The notes under the pieces were generated by a model that saw only the letters and a program-made list of their open reading frames with translations, made no database searches and was not told where the DNA came from. The position numbers and the translations under genes were made by a program. Shown in pieces: positions 36,351 through 44,294 of a DNA stretch of 46,563 bases; within the stretch, counting starts at the first letter, position 1; every line of letters starts with the position of its first letter. The stretch spans positions 1-46,563 of the forward strand of contig NFUO01000084.1 of NCBI GenBank assembly GCA_002197545.1. The letters run 5' to 3'. This DNA comes from Acidobacteria subdivision 2 bacterium RH1 MAG20 (lineage in GTDB: Bacteria > Acidobacteriota > Terriglobia > Terriglobales > Acidobacteriaceae).

Positions 36351-36557
36351 ATGACAAACAAACAAGCAGTACGCACTATGGAGCCGCACGCTATGTGCGA
36401 AAAAAACGAGAGTGGCGTGTGGTCAGTTCGCAAGCACCCCGAAGGAAGAGTTCTCGGTAGCGGAAGGACCGCAGAATGGGCGTGGTATGTCGCTCGGCTC
36501 ACGTTGAGGAACGATGAGCTTGAGAAGCTCATCGCGGACAACTTGGAGGGGAAATGA
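36351..36557 (+). CDS. Hypothetical small early protein
   Basis: 68 aa from ATG at 36351. Sequence MCEKNESGVWSVRKHPEGRV, then RTAEWAWYVARLTLRNDELE. A short beta segment followed by a helix; no family recognised. ATGA-coupled to the next gene. Confidence 0.6.
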   Translation: MTNKQAVRTMEPHAMCEKNESGVWSVRKHPEGRVLGSGRTAEWAWYVARLTLRNDELEKLIADNLEGK

Positions 36558-36778
36558 CAAACAACATCGGCGCTGCGGTAAATAGGGAACCTTTGATTTG
36601 GGCTTCTACCGGAAGTGTCTTTGAGTTTCGAGTAGAAGTAAAGTTGCGCGGAAGGCCAAATAAAAAGGATTGCGTCTTTTTCGATAAAACCATGAAACTG
36701 GCAAGCCACGTCCTACACGAAGCAACTGAGGGAAGCAGATTCACAGGCTTTGACGGTATATCGGAGCCGCCCCAATGA
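36554..36778 (+). CDS. Hypothetical small early protein
   Basis: 74 aa, ATGA-coupled at both ends. Beta-rich (LIWASTGSVFEFRVEVKLRG) with a basic patch (RGRPNKKDC). No family recognised. Confidence 0.6.
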   Translation: MTNNIGAAVNREPLIWASTGSVFEFRVEVKLRGRPNKKDCVFFDKTMKLASHVLHEATEGSRFTGFDGISEPPQ

Positions 36779-36897
36779 CCACGGCAGAACTGCGCGTCTA
36801 TGATGCGCTCTGGGTCAAGCGCGCAGGCGGATACGCGATTCTCTGGCTGCTGGTCGGGTTCCTTGGCTGGGCGACGTTCGGGCCGGTGATTAAATAG
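36775..36897 (+). CDS. Single-pass mini membrane protein, last rightward gene
   Basis: 40 aa, ATGA-coupled. One transmembrane segment (GYAILWLLVGFLGWATFG). It ends 7 bp from the stop of the endolysin gene on the other strand, with no terminator between, so the converging transcripts likely overlap. Confidence 0.55.
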   Translation: MTTAELRVYDALWVKRAGGYAILWLLVGFLGWATFGPVIK

Positions 36898-36904
36898 GCC
36901 CGCG

Positions 36905-37375
36905 TTAGCCCAGGAACTCCGCGTACTTCTCCAGCAGTTCCGCCATGTTCTTTCCGCCTTGTTGGTAGTCGTTCCCCGGAAAGCTGGCCCAGATGTTTGA
37001 ACACGCCTCAATGGCCACTTGAGGGTTATCGGCTTCGATGTAGTCGATGGCCCCGCGCTCCTTCATCTGCTGGATGGCCACGGCATCCTGAGACGCGGGA
37101 GAATAGTCCGTAAGCCCAAGCTGGACCTTGTAGACACGCCAGTACCGGGCAAGAAGCTGGTAGCGTCCGGCGGCGGTCGATTGCAGCAGGGGCACCGCGC
37201 GGACTGTCACCATGCCGCCATCCTCGAACGGGTGCTTCGAGTAGTCGGTAAAGATGGAGGGTCCGTTGATGCCGGTCACAATAACGTCGTAGCCATCATT
37301 CTGAGTCAGCGGGCTGGTGCTCGTCCCCTCGCTGTAGGCAATGGTGTCCAAAAATGCTTTCAGTCTGGGGTCCAT
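36905..37375 (-). CDS. Endolysin, lambda R-type transglycosylase (GH104)
   Basis: 156 aa. LDTIAYSEGTSTSP carries the catalytic Glu, followed by YDVIVTG, IFTDYSKHPF, STAAGRYQLLARYWRVYKVQ and SNIWASFPGNDYQQGG, all conserved in the lambda R / P22-like lytic transglycosylase family. There is no signal peptide, so release needs a holin, probably among the small membrane proteins upstream at 39503-40955. It cleaves peptidoglycan for lysis. It is the last gene of the late transcript. Confidence 0.9.
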   Translation of the reverse strand: MDPRLKAFLDTIAYSEGTSTSPLTQNDGYDVIVTGINGPSIFTDYSKHPFEDGGMVTVRAVPLLQSTAAGRYQLLARYWRVYKVQLGLTDYSPASQDAVAIQQMKERGAIDYIEADNPQVAIEACSNIWASFPGNDYQQGGKNMAELLEKYAEFLG

Positions 37376-37707
37376 TACGGCAGGCTCTCCTTGGGCAAAT
37401 CCGGGGACGCTTCCATCGTCTTCACCACGTCCTCAGCCTGTACCATGTCCGCGACTTCGGCCTTGATTGGATGATTTGGGCTAAAAGTAACGTCCAGAAT
37501 CCGCGCCAGAATGATGGCTTCCTTGTTGCCCGCAGCCGCATCCAAGCCGATACGCGCCGAAATCGATTCGCCCATCATGCCGCCCGTCGCCACGTTGCCC
37601 AGGATGTCGAACTCCTTGGCCAGGTGGTGCAGGTAGCCCTCGTGCTCGGCGGATTGCTCGGCCTGCTGGAATTGCGCTGGTGTCAGGGGTTGTACGGGGT
37701 CGCTCAT
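37375..37707 (-). CDS. Hypothetical protein of the lysis region
   Basis: 110 aa, overlapping the endolysin start by one base at 37375 and the methyltransferase stop by ATGA. Helical acidic protein (AQFQQAEQSAEHEGYLHHLA, KAEVADMVQAEDVVKTMEAS). No family recognised. It might regulate lysis by position only. Confidence 0.6.
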   Translation of the reverse strand: MSDPVQPLTPAQFQQAEQSAEHEGYLHHLAKEFDILGNVATGGMMGESISARIGLDAAAGNKEAIILARILDVTFSPNHPIKAEVADMVQAEDVVKTMEASPDLPKESLP

Positions 37708-38354
37708 GCGGTTCTCCGTTGCTCAAGAATCCGTTCTGCGTAGTCAGCGACACAGACGCTTAGTTCGGGCGGGATGGTTGCGGCCTTAGCAGTAATAGCT
37801 TTGCGCTTCTTTCCGCCTGTGGTTGTCCACTGGAACGGAATCTTCGCTGCATTCCGCAGTTTCTTCCGCTCTTCGCCAAAGACTTTATCGATGCCGGGAA
37901 TATGTAGGATTATTCCTTTGCTGATTCCTTGGCCCAGCAACGGAGGTACAGCATTCCCCCATAGGTAGAACGGCCCGCAATGATGCACCGCTGTTCCGAC
38001 GAACTGCTGTGCAGCCCTGACGTTTTCCATTACGTAGGGGACGCCGCTAGCCTCGCATAATGCTCGCGTATGGTTGAAGAGTTCAATGCCCAATTCCGGG
38101 TAGGGAGGGTTCGGGTGAAAGTGCTTCATCCCGTGAACGCTGAATTGCTCGCAAGGAGACGATGCGCAGATGAAGTCGGGAGCAAGCTCTCGCACCATCT
38201 CAGGCGTCATCTTCAGAATGTCCCACTGGCGAAATTCACATCCCGCAGGAACCTCTGACGGCTCAACCAGGTCAATTCCGATGCACTCCCAGCCTCGCGC
38301 AGCAAAGGCGCGACTCCACCCGAGTCGACCGCAGAATAAATCAAGCATCCTCAT
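37704..38354 (-). CDS. DNA cytosine-5 methyltransferase, compact
   Basis: 216 aa. Motif I LDLFCGRLGWSRAF, motif IV ASSPCEQFS with the catalytic Cys, and motif VI YVMENV are present. Length is about two-thirds of a typical Dcm enzyme and the target-recognition domain is reduced, as in compact phage MTases. It lies among lysis genes on the late transcript, not with the early methylase at 29300, so it would act late, before packaging. No restriction partner is present. Confidence 0.85.
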   Translation of the reverse strand: MRMLDLFCGRLGWSRAFAARGWECIGIDLVEPSEVPAGCEFRQWDILKMTPEMVRELAPDFICASSPCEQFSVHGMKHFHPNPPYPELGIELFNHTRALCEASGVPYVMENVRAAQQFVGTAVHHCGPFYLWGNAVPPLLGQGISKGIILHIPGIDKVFGEERKKLRNAAKIPFQWTTTGGKKRKAITAKAATIPPELSVCVADYAERILEQRRTA

Positions 38355-39037
38355 GGCGTATGCCTCGCTACCGCACCCAGAATATCCCAGGTCGTCCCGA
38401 AATACTTGAATGGGCGCTTCCAGAGCGGCACCGGCTTCAGGTAGTCCGTCGTCATCCTGTCGGCCACCTTCTTCAGGTCGCGGCTGGTGTCGTCCATGTT
38501 GCCAGTCACCCCGGCCACGTTGTCCAGTGTCCGCGTTATTGCACTATTACGCAGCAGCGCATTGAAATTATTTTCAGACACCGAAAGCCCCTGTATCGGC
38601 CCCTGCATGCTCTGGATGGTGGTTTGGGCCGTCCCCAGTGTCGCCGTCCCCGCCACGGCCATTGTATGCACATCCTGGGCCGCCCCAGCAATCGCCCCGG
38701 TACTCGCATCCACCAGTTTTGCGCTCTGCTTCACCTGCTCGTCGGCGTCCTCAGCCATAAACTTCACTGCTGGAATCAGCCCCATCGTCTCCGGCTTTCC
38801 CGGCCTGCCCTTGTCCACCATCGCAATCGTCACTGCGCGGCTCTCCGCAAACACATCCTTCGCGCCCGCGTTCACCGTGTCCAGCGTGGCGTTGGCCTTC
38901 GTCACCGTCGGCGTCAGATTTGGCGCGGAATTGCCCCACGCATCAAGGGCCAGAATCAGGTGGTGATTCAAACCGAAACAGCCCCATACGCTCAAGGCGC
39001 ACAGGGCCGTGACGAGGGATGCATAGTACCACTTCAT
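38351..39037 (-). CDS. Membrane-anchored protein of the lysis region
   Basis: 228 aa from ATG at 39037. An N-terminal hydrophobic segment (YYASLVTALCALSVWGCFG) is either a membrane anchor or a lipoprotein signal with WGC. The rest is a long low-complexity helical region with many Thr/Ala/Asp (TVTKANATLDTVNAGAKDVF, DVHTMAVAGTATLGTAQTTI) like apolipoprotein or spanin periplasmic domains. It ends ILGAVARHTP. A spanin-like role is possible but unproven. Confidence 0.55.
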   Translation of the reverse strand: MKWYYASLVTALCALSVWGCFGLNHHLILALDAWGNSAPNLTPTVTKANATLDTVNAGAKDVFAESRAVTIAMVDKGRPGKPETMGLIPAVKFMAEDADEQVKQSAKLVDASTGAIAGAAQDVHTMAVAGTATLGTAQTTIQSMQGPIQGLSVSENNFNALLRNSAITRTLDNVAGVTGNMDDTSRDLKKVADRMTTDYLKPVPLWKRPFKYFGTTWDILGAVARHTP

Positions 39038-39038
39038 G

Positions 39039-39491
39039 CTAGGCTGCGGGCACGACGGACTGCGGAACACTGGCCACCGGAGCCGGGAAGGCGTTGTAGA
39101 TATTTGCCAGACTCGTTGCCACGATCTCCGCGATGTTCTGCACCTCGGCTGCGGTGGGATTCGCCACGCCCAGGCTTACCAGCGTGCTTGAAATCTGCGG
39201 CGCCACTGCCGATGCCACTGCGGATGCCTTCTGCACGCCCGTTCCGCTTTGCTGGGCCGCTGCCACAGACACCGCTTCGATGCTCACAACCTGCTTGAGC
39301 GCCGCGTTGATGAGCGCTTCAATTCCCACAAGCACCGCCCCCGCCGCCGGGTTGACGGCTGTCGTGATGGCTGCTGCCGCTGTCTCAGTCGCGGTCACGG
39401 TAGCCTGGCCCTGAGAACTGCCAAGCCACTTGAAAACGGACACGAAATCATGTCCGACTGCACTCAGAAAACTCTTGAAAGTAACGCTCAT
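39039..39491 (-). CDS. Ala/Val-rich hypothetical protein
   Basis: 150 aa. Sequence begins FKSFLSAVGHDFVSVFKWLG and continues with Ala/Val-rich amphipathic stretches (VNPAAGAVLVGIEALINAAL, VASAVAPQISSTLVSLGVAN). Similar proteins lie near holins in many phages of soil bacteria. It may interact with membranes. Function unknown. Confidence 0.55.
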   Translation of the reverse strand: MSVTFKSFLSAVGHDFVSVFKWLGSSQGQATVTATETAAAAITTAVNPAAGAVLVGIEALINAALKQVVSIEAVSVAAAQQSGTGVQKASAVASAVAPQISSTLVSLGVANPTAAEVQNIAEIVATSLANIYNAFPAPVASVPQSVVPAA

Positions 39492-39502
39492 ATCCGATTC
39501 TC

Positions 39503-39727
39503 CTACTGCTTGGGTTGGGCCGCGGTCTCCGGCTGTTGAGGATTTTGCTTCGCTCCTGCACTATGGCCGCCCGCGTATCCGAGCGCGCCTGTCACTAGCG
39601 AACCTGCGATTGCGACAACTGCGAGCCGTATGTTCTCTGGCCCACCACTGAAAATCGTGGCCAGGGCGACTACTGACCCAAGCACAGCAAACATGAGCGC
39701 CCAAAAGGGCTGTGGCCATTCATTCAC
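39503..39727 (-). CDS. Candidate holin, two transmembrane segments
   Basis: 74 aa. Two hydrophobic segments (PFWALMFAVLGSVVALATIF; LAVVAIAGSLVTGALGYAGG) separated by a short GGPENIR turn, with a hydrophilic C-tail (AKQNPQQPETAAQPKQ), fit a class II holin. It is encoded upstream of the endolysin on the same transcript. It is coupled by ATGA to the next membrane protein. Confidence 0.6.
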   Translation of the reverse strand: MNEWPQPFWALMFAVLGSVVALATIFSGGPENIRLAVVAIAGSLVTGALGYAGGHSAGAKQNPQQPETAAQPKQ

Positions 39728-39957
39728 CTGCGCCTCCCCTGTTCCAATCGGTCTAATCTATGCTCCGTCTGGTCATCGTCCTTCTGGTGGTCATCCATGC
39801 GCTGGGTGAGCGTGCTCACTTCGCTTTCCAGCCTGCTTATCCGGGCATCCGTGCTGGTGTGCCAAGCCATGTCCGACTGCACCCAGAGCATGATAATGCC
39901 GCCCAGAACTGTGACCATCAGCCCGGCGATAATGTTTCGCATTGCGGCGGCGCTCAT
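39724..39957 (-). CDS. Membrane protein with coiled-coil tail
   Basis: 77 aa from ATG at 39957. One N-terminal transmembrane segment (IIAGLMVTVLGGIIMLWV) followed by a heptad coiled coil (ARISRLESEVSTLTQRMDDH) and an acidic/basic end. This layout resembles i-spanins or holin partners. ATGA-coupled on both sides. Confidence 0.6.
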   Translation of the reverse strand: MSAAAMRNIIAGLMVTVLGGIIMLWVQSDMAWHTSTDARISRLESEVSTLTQRMDDHQKDDDQTEHRLDRLEQGRRR

Positions 39958-40052
39958 CCGCGCTTCCCCATCAGCGTCTTCCACATGTGGCGGCTCCCTG
40001 CAAGGTAGCCAATGATAACACCGAGAAGGACGCCGCAGAAGAAGAAAAGCAT
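39954..40052 (-). CDS. 32-residue membrane protein
   Basis: ATG at 40052, stop overlapping the next ATG (ATGA). One hydrophobic segment (LFFFCGVLLGVIIGYLAG) and a basic end (RHMWKTLMGKRG). It may be an accessory lysis peptide. Confidence 0.5.
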   Translation of the reverse strand: MLFFFCGVLLGVIIGYLAGSRHMWKTLMGKRG

Positions 40053-40055
40053 GGT

Positions 40056-40763
40056 CTACTCCCACTGATACTGCAACCGGCTCACCTTCAGTTGCCACAG
40101 GTGGCCGTTCGGCATTGAGCCCAGTTGCACCTGAGCATACACCCCCGGCGTCCAGTTGCAAGCCGATGCGGGCACGTTCTGGAGCGCCGCAGGGACCACG
40201 GAAGGAACGCCGTTGCAGACAATTCCCAGAACGCTCAGGTTTTCTTTTGCATCCATCGGCAGGCGATTTTCCGACGGTTCGTGTCTGAGTTGCTGCACCA
40301 CCATCGGGTGTGTTTGCAGGTAGTCGTGCCACAGTACGCCCACAACAGGGGCGACGGCGTGATAGGCCCATATTGCCAGACCAAGCAGAAGACTGGCAAT
40401 CCCTCCCAACACCCACTTTGCAATGGGCATCCAGAACCGGATGCGTTCTTCTCTCTCCCGCTGGCGCTCTTCAGCTTCCCTTTGGCGCGTCTGCGAAGTC
40501 TTGATGAAATCGGCCATCACGTTAAGCGCCTTTGACTGCGTGGCGGCTTCCTTTGCCAGCCGCTCATAGCGCTCGTCATCCGCCTTGACGCGCATCTGGA
40601 AATAGCCCGGCGGACGACCGCTCCCGTTCGACCAGAAGCCCAGCATCCAGTCGTGAATCGGCTTTAGCTGCTTAGAAACCTCAGCCATAACGAGTTCCTT
40701 GACCCTTTCCTCACTCACGCTCGCTTTCACTAAATCCCCCAGAACCATGGAATCAACCAACAC
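40056..40763 (-). CDS. Membrane protein with N-terminal coiled-coil
   Basis: 235 aa from ATG at 40763; ATG at 40748 is equally plausible. Residues 15-110 are helical and charged (ERYERLAKEAATQSKALNVM, REAEERQREREERI), residues 110-140 a transmembrane segment (WVLGGIASLLLGLAIWAYHA), and the remaining 95 residues would be on the other side, with two Cys. A type II or type I topology cannot be decided. It may be a tail-associated or lysis-region membrane protein. Confidence 0.55.
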   Translation of the reverse strand: MLVDSMVLGDLVKASVSEERVKELVMAEVSKQLKPIHDWMLGFWSNGSGRPPGYFQMRVKADDERYERLAKEAATQSKALNVMADFIKTSQTRQREAEERQREREERIRFWMPIAKWVLGGIASLLLGLAIWAYHAVAPVVGVLWHDYLQTHPMVVQQLRHEPSENRLPMDAKENLSVLGIVCNGVPSVVPAALQNVPASACNWTPGVYAQVQLGSMPNGHLWQLKVSRLQYQWE

Positions 40764-40790
40764 CTGCCCCCGATTACTGGATACGGCAGG

Positions 40791-40955
40791 TCAACGCCCA
40801 ACAGCCACAGCACACATAATCGTCGCCATAAATCCAACCGTCGCCACCACGCACGCAAACACGGTCATCACGCGCCTCTGAGCCGCTCCCATGCCAATCG
40901 CTATCAACAGCGCCGCCAGCGTCGCCTCAGCCGCCGTTTTTCCGCAAAGCATCAT
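40791..40955 (-). CDS. Small two-helix membrane protein
   Basis: 54 aa from ATG at 40955 in an ATGA overlap with the fibre gene stop. Two hydrophobic segments (ATLAALLIAIGMGAA; VFACVVATVGFMATIMCAVA) with a short basic loop (QRRV). A second holin or antiholin candidate. Confidence 0.55.
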   Translation of the reverse strand: MMLCGKTAAEATLAALLIAIGMGAAQRRVMTVFACVVATVGFMATIMCAVAVGR

Positions 40956-43321
40956 TGCACCACCAGAAAGAATCCCGCAGCGGTCCGTGCGGCTGGGGTC
41001 ATGCTGTATTCAAGCGCTCCCTCGCTCGGTGGATTAGGCCTGGTCGCGCCGCTGTAATCTGTCGTCAGTCCGCTCACGGCTACGCCTGCACCAATCGCTG
41101 GCGAGCCAAGGGCAAGGTTGAAGTTGAAATTGTCCAGCACATTCTCTGCATAGAAAATTGGCCCTGCTGGCTGAGCCACCAACAGTGGACTCGTGGTGCA
41201 AGTCTCGTTTGAGTAGGAGCAGGCTCCCTCATCTGTGTTGTTGAAGTCGTAATAGAGGTTGTGATCCCGCGCCGTCCAGTCGGCGTCCACAAACGTTCCG
41301 GGCTGGCTTGAGCAATCGGTATAGCAGAACAGCCGTATCACCGTGCCGCCGCCGGCGCCTCCGCCAAAGTAGTTCTGCGCCGTGTAGTCCGCGTAGCCGA
41401 GAAAGAGATTGTCCTGCAATTGTCGGGTGCCTCCCGTGCAGGTAAGCGGAGTCATCGTCTCATAGGTAAGTTGTGCGCCTGTGGCAGATGGAGTTGTCAC
41501 ATCCCAAATGTAGGTCTCAAGATACGGCGGTGCCAGATACCATTGGCCTCCGCTGGTGAGCGTCACCCCAGTGACTGCGCCACCACTGACGGAACTGACT
41601 GTTGCAGTGCCTCCCGTCCCGCCAAGACTCAGAACATCCCCAACAACATATCCTGTGCCGCCCGCCGTCACGCTGATGGTCGCAATCGTCTGCGTACATC
41701 CAAGGTCCAACCCTACCTTTGGGCTGGCCATCACAAAGGTGTTTCCCACTACATCGAAGTTGCCTGTCGTCGGCATCGTGATGGTCATTGCCGCGCCATC
41801 CGCTCCGGGACGACAGAGCACATCTTCCTCGATGTAGTTTGCGTATTCAGACTGCTGCGCGGTGGTCATCATGGAGAACGGCTGCCACAATCGGAAGCAG
41901 TTGTTCTTCGTGAAGTTGTTCATAAAAGTCATGCTTCCGTCGAGCCCCAGATTTGCCTTCCAGGTCTGGCCTCCGTTGCCCATCGCGGTCGAGTTCTCGA
42001 TGGTGACGCTGTGCAGATAGCTGTGCGGGCCAAAGAAGCCGTCCTTCACGTTGTAATCCATCTGGCAGTGGTCGCAGAGCATTGTCGCTATCTCCGCGTT
42101 CTGCCCGCTCCACGCATCTCCGAAGCCGCCATAGGTGCCGATGGTGTAGCAATACGTGCCGGGCCACGGGTCGGTGACCGGGTACTCTTCATTGCAGCCG
42201 TTCCAGTCAATCGTGACGTAGTTCGCTGTGATCGTGGAAGCTGGATTATTGGGCGTACTGTCGTCGAAGTTCCATCCGGCGAAGCCGTTGAACTCGGACA
42301 GAACTCGCGTCATCGTAATCGGCCCTCCGATAGCTCCCTGAAGGCCGCTCGATGGCATTCCATGCACGCTCACATCCTGAAGTGTGAGGTTGGCCGTCTG
42401 GTTGTTCGTCAGTATCCCGCTGGCGGCATAGTCCGTATACGGTTCACTGCTGTGATTGCAGAAGCCGGAGGTCGGCGCTGGCGCGGCGGAGCCATGAGCG
42501 ATGCAACTGCTGTGGTCGGTAATCTCCAGGCATTGCACGTCTACATACTGAGTCGATTCAAGATTTAACGCCGCATTGACTACCCAGCCGCCGTAAATCT
42601 GCGTTGTCTTGGTCGTATCAGGTCCGAGCGTTGCGGTCGCGCCCGGAGGCGTGATGGTGGTTGAGCAGCTTGCATAATTCGCACCGAGGATGCGCGTGTG
42701 AGCGCCGGAAGTACCGGCTGGAATCGGAAGATTGTAGCTCGTGAACGGCCAGCCATCTCCCACTCCGCCATAGCCATCGAAAGGGTGCCCGTACCCATCC
42801 ACAGAGCCAATGCGCCAGCCCGTTTCGCCGGGCGGGTAAACAGGGTCAAGGATGACAGTATCGCCACCGGCAATCAGCCAGCTTCCCGCAGAAAGCCCAT
42901 TCTGCCACAGCCAGCGAATATCGCCCAGTGCGCACGCCTGATTGTAGGGAGCCGGGCCTTCATAGGTCCACACCACTGTGTTGTCTGTTGTGGTCGTTAC
43001 GCCGATGGTGCCGCTTCCGTGCGCTGGCCACGTGGGGCCAAGGTTGGTGGTCTCCGTCGTTCCAGCGGTGGTAACTGTCTCGTAGTTTCCTTGGCGATCA
43101 ACAATCTTGGCGTTGGCGTCCGAGGTGGCGTAAGTGTGCGCTTCGAGCCACGTGTAGTTCGTGGTTCCTGGATAGGCCGTGTCAGCAAGTCCGGTGCAAT
43201 TCCCATAAGGATTGTTCGTTGCATCGTACCGTGAGCCTCCAGTGCCGTTCACATACCACGTGGCCGCGAACGCAGGAAGAGCGCAGAACAGGAGAAGACA
43301 GAGATAGAGGAATCGCTTCAT
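40952..43321 (-). CDS. Exported right-handed beta-helix protein (tailspike-like)
   Basis: 789 aa. Start at 43321 is chosen because GGAGG lies nine bases upstream; the ATG at 43330 would abut it. The N-terminus is a textbook Sec signal peptide (MKRFLYLCLLLFCALPAFA-A). The body has the irregular beta-helix pattern of pectate-lyase-like tailspikes (LTLQDVSVHGMPSSGLQGAI, HSVTIENSTAMGNGGQTW) and closes with LGSPAIGAG and GATRPNPPSEGALEY, the standard end of exported beta-helix proteins. A Gly/Thr-rich insert (SVTAGGTGYVVGDVLSLGG) lies near residue 570. It may be a depolymerase, but it is unclear how a Sec-exported protein reaches the virion. Confidence 0.72.
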   Translation of the reverse strand: MKRFLYLCLLLFCALPAFAATWYVNGTGGSRYDATNNPYGNCTGLADTAYPGTTNYTWLEAHTYATSDANAKIVDRQGNYETVTTAGTTETTNLGPTWPAHGSGTIGVTTTTDNTVVWTYEGPAPYNQACALGDIRWLWQNGLSAGSWLIAGGDTVILDPVYPPGETGWRIGSVDGYGHPFDGYGGVGDGWPFTSYNLPIPAGTSGAHTRILGANYASCSTTITPPGATATLGPDTTKTTQIYGGWVVNAALNLESTQYVDVQCLEITDHSSCIAHGSAAPAPTSGFCNHSSEPYTDYAASGILTNNQTANLTLQDVSVHGMPSSGLQGAIGGPITMTRVLSEFNGFAGWNFDDSTPNNPASTITANYVTIDWNGCNEEYPVTDPWPGTYCYTIGTYGGFGDAWSGQNAEIATMLCDHCQMDYNVKDGFFGPHSYLHSVTIENSTAMGNGGQTWKANLGLDGSMTFMNNFTKNNCFRLWQPFSMMTTAQQSEYANYIEEDVLCRPGADGAAMTITMPTTGNFDVVGNTFVMASPKVGLDLGCTQTIATISVTAGGTGYVVGDVLSLGGTGGTATVSSVSGGAVTGVTLTSGGQWYLAPPYLETYIWDVTTPSATGAQLTYETMTPLTCTGGTRQLQDNLFLGYADYTAQNYFGGGAGGGTVIRLFCYTDCSSQPGTFVDADWTARDHNLYYDFNNTDEGACSYSNETCTTSPLLVAQPAGPIFYAENVLDNFNFNLALGSPAIGAGVAVSGLTTDYSGATRPNPPSEGALEYSMTPAARTAAGFFLVVQ

Positions 43322-43323
43322 TT

Positions 43324-44286
43324 CTACCATCCTCCAATAGCGCAGGCTGCTGCCCCGCCGCTGACCAATGTGCCCGTAAACGAGCCATACGCCACGCCGC
43401 TCTTCACGTTTGACACTCCGGGGTCAGTGGGCGTTTCTGTCGCATGGGCGTCAATGGTTCCCAGCACGTAACTGGAATCTTTAGGAGAGAGAATGTAGTT
43501 TGTAGCGCTTGGAGTGAAATAAACAGCGCCACCCGCTCCGATGTCTCTTTTCCCGTTGATGATGCTGCCAGTGAGGGTAAGGACTCCTGTCCCTCCAAAA
43601 TAGCACCCCATTGCAACCGCCGTGTCCGAGCCTACGCAGTTTCCCGCCATGGTGGCCGATCCGCTAGCTCCGCTGTATAGACCATGAGCACCTCCGGCGG
43701 ACGCGTTCCCTTTGATATTCAGAGGAGTGTTCCCTGCGAGGTCATATCCATAGGCCCCGCTCCCGCTTCCTCCAGTGATATTTCCTATTAGATATACGGT
43801 AACCAGTGTGTGACCGTCGCTCACTCCTAGCTGCGAACCTGTCGATCCTCCTGTGACGTTTCCGCAAATTGTGCCACCGTTTGTGCTCCCGGAAATGCCC
43901 AAAGCCGTGGTCTTCGTAGCCGTTATATTGGCATGAATCACAAGGTTGGTTGCGGTGGCATAGGTAAACGCTCCGCCGTTGGTGGCATCGGTTTCCAGCG
44001 TCACTTCTACAGTCACCGCGCCGCACACGCCCGCGCTTGCTCCCGTCGCCACGCCGGGGTCCACATCAACCGCCAGAGCCGTACAACCATTCGCGTCAAA
44101 CACATCGCCATTGGCTTGCGAGCCCCATACCAGCGCCGTGCCGCTGCCTGTGCAGGAGCCCGTGGAAGTCGGCACCCACAAGCTCGCAGTGTCGATGTTG
44201 ACAGAGGATGAAGTTGCGTACCACGTCGTTGCGGACGCAGGAGAAGCAGCGAGAAGCAGCAGAAGGAATGGCAGAAATCGTTTCAT
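43324..44286 (-). CDS. Exported Ser/Thr/Gly-rich repeat protein
   Basis: 320 aa from ATG at 44286. Signal peptide MKRFLPFLLLLLAASPASA-T. The rest is beta-rich with many Thr/Gly/Asn (VTVEVTLETDATNGGAFTYA, LVTVYLIGNITGGSGSGAYG), reading like a small parallel beta-helix. The end reads GSFTGTLVSGGAAACAIGGW. It lies between two fibre genes and shares its signal peptide start (MKRFL) with the next one downstream. Virion or surface role unknown. Confidence 0.65.
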   Translation of the reverse strand: MKRFLPFLLLLLAASPASATTWYATSSSVNIDTASLWVPTSTGSCTGSGTALVWGSQANGDVFDANGCTALAVDVDPGVATGASAGVCGAVTVEVTLETDATNGGAFTYATATNLVIHANITATKTTALGISGSTNGGTICGNVTGGSTGSQLGVSDGHTLVTVYLIGNITGGSGSGAYGYDLAGNTPLNIKGNASAGGAHGLYSGASGSATMAGNCVGSDTAVAMGCYFGGTGVLTLTGSIINGKRDIGAGGAVYFTPSATNYILSPKDSSYVLGTIDAHATETPTDPGVSNVKSGVAYGSFTGTLVSGGAAACAIGGW

Positions 44287-44294
44287 GGCTCTCC

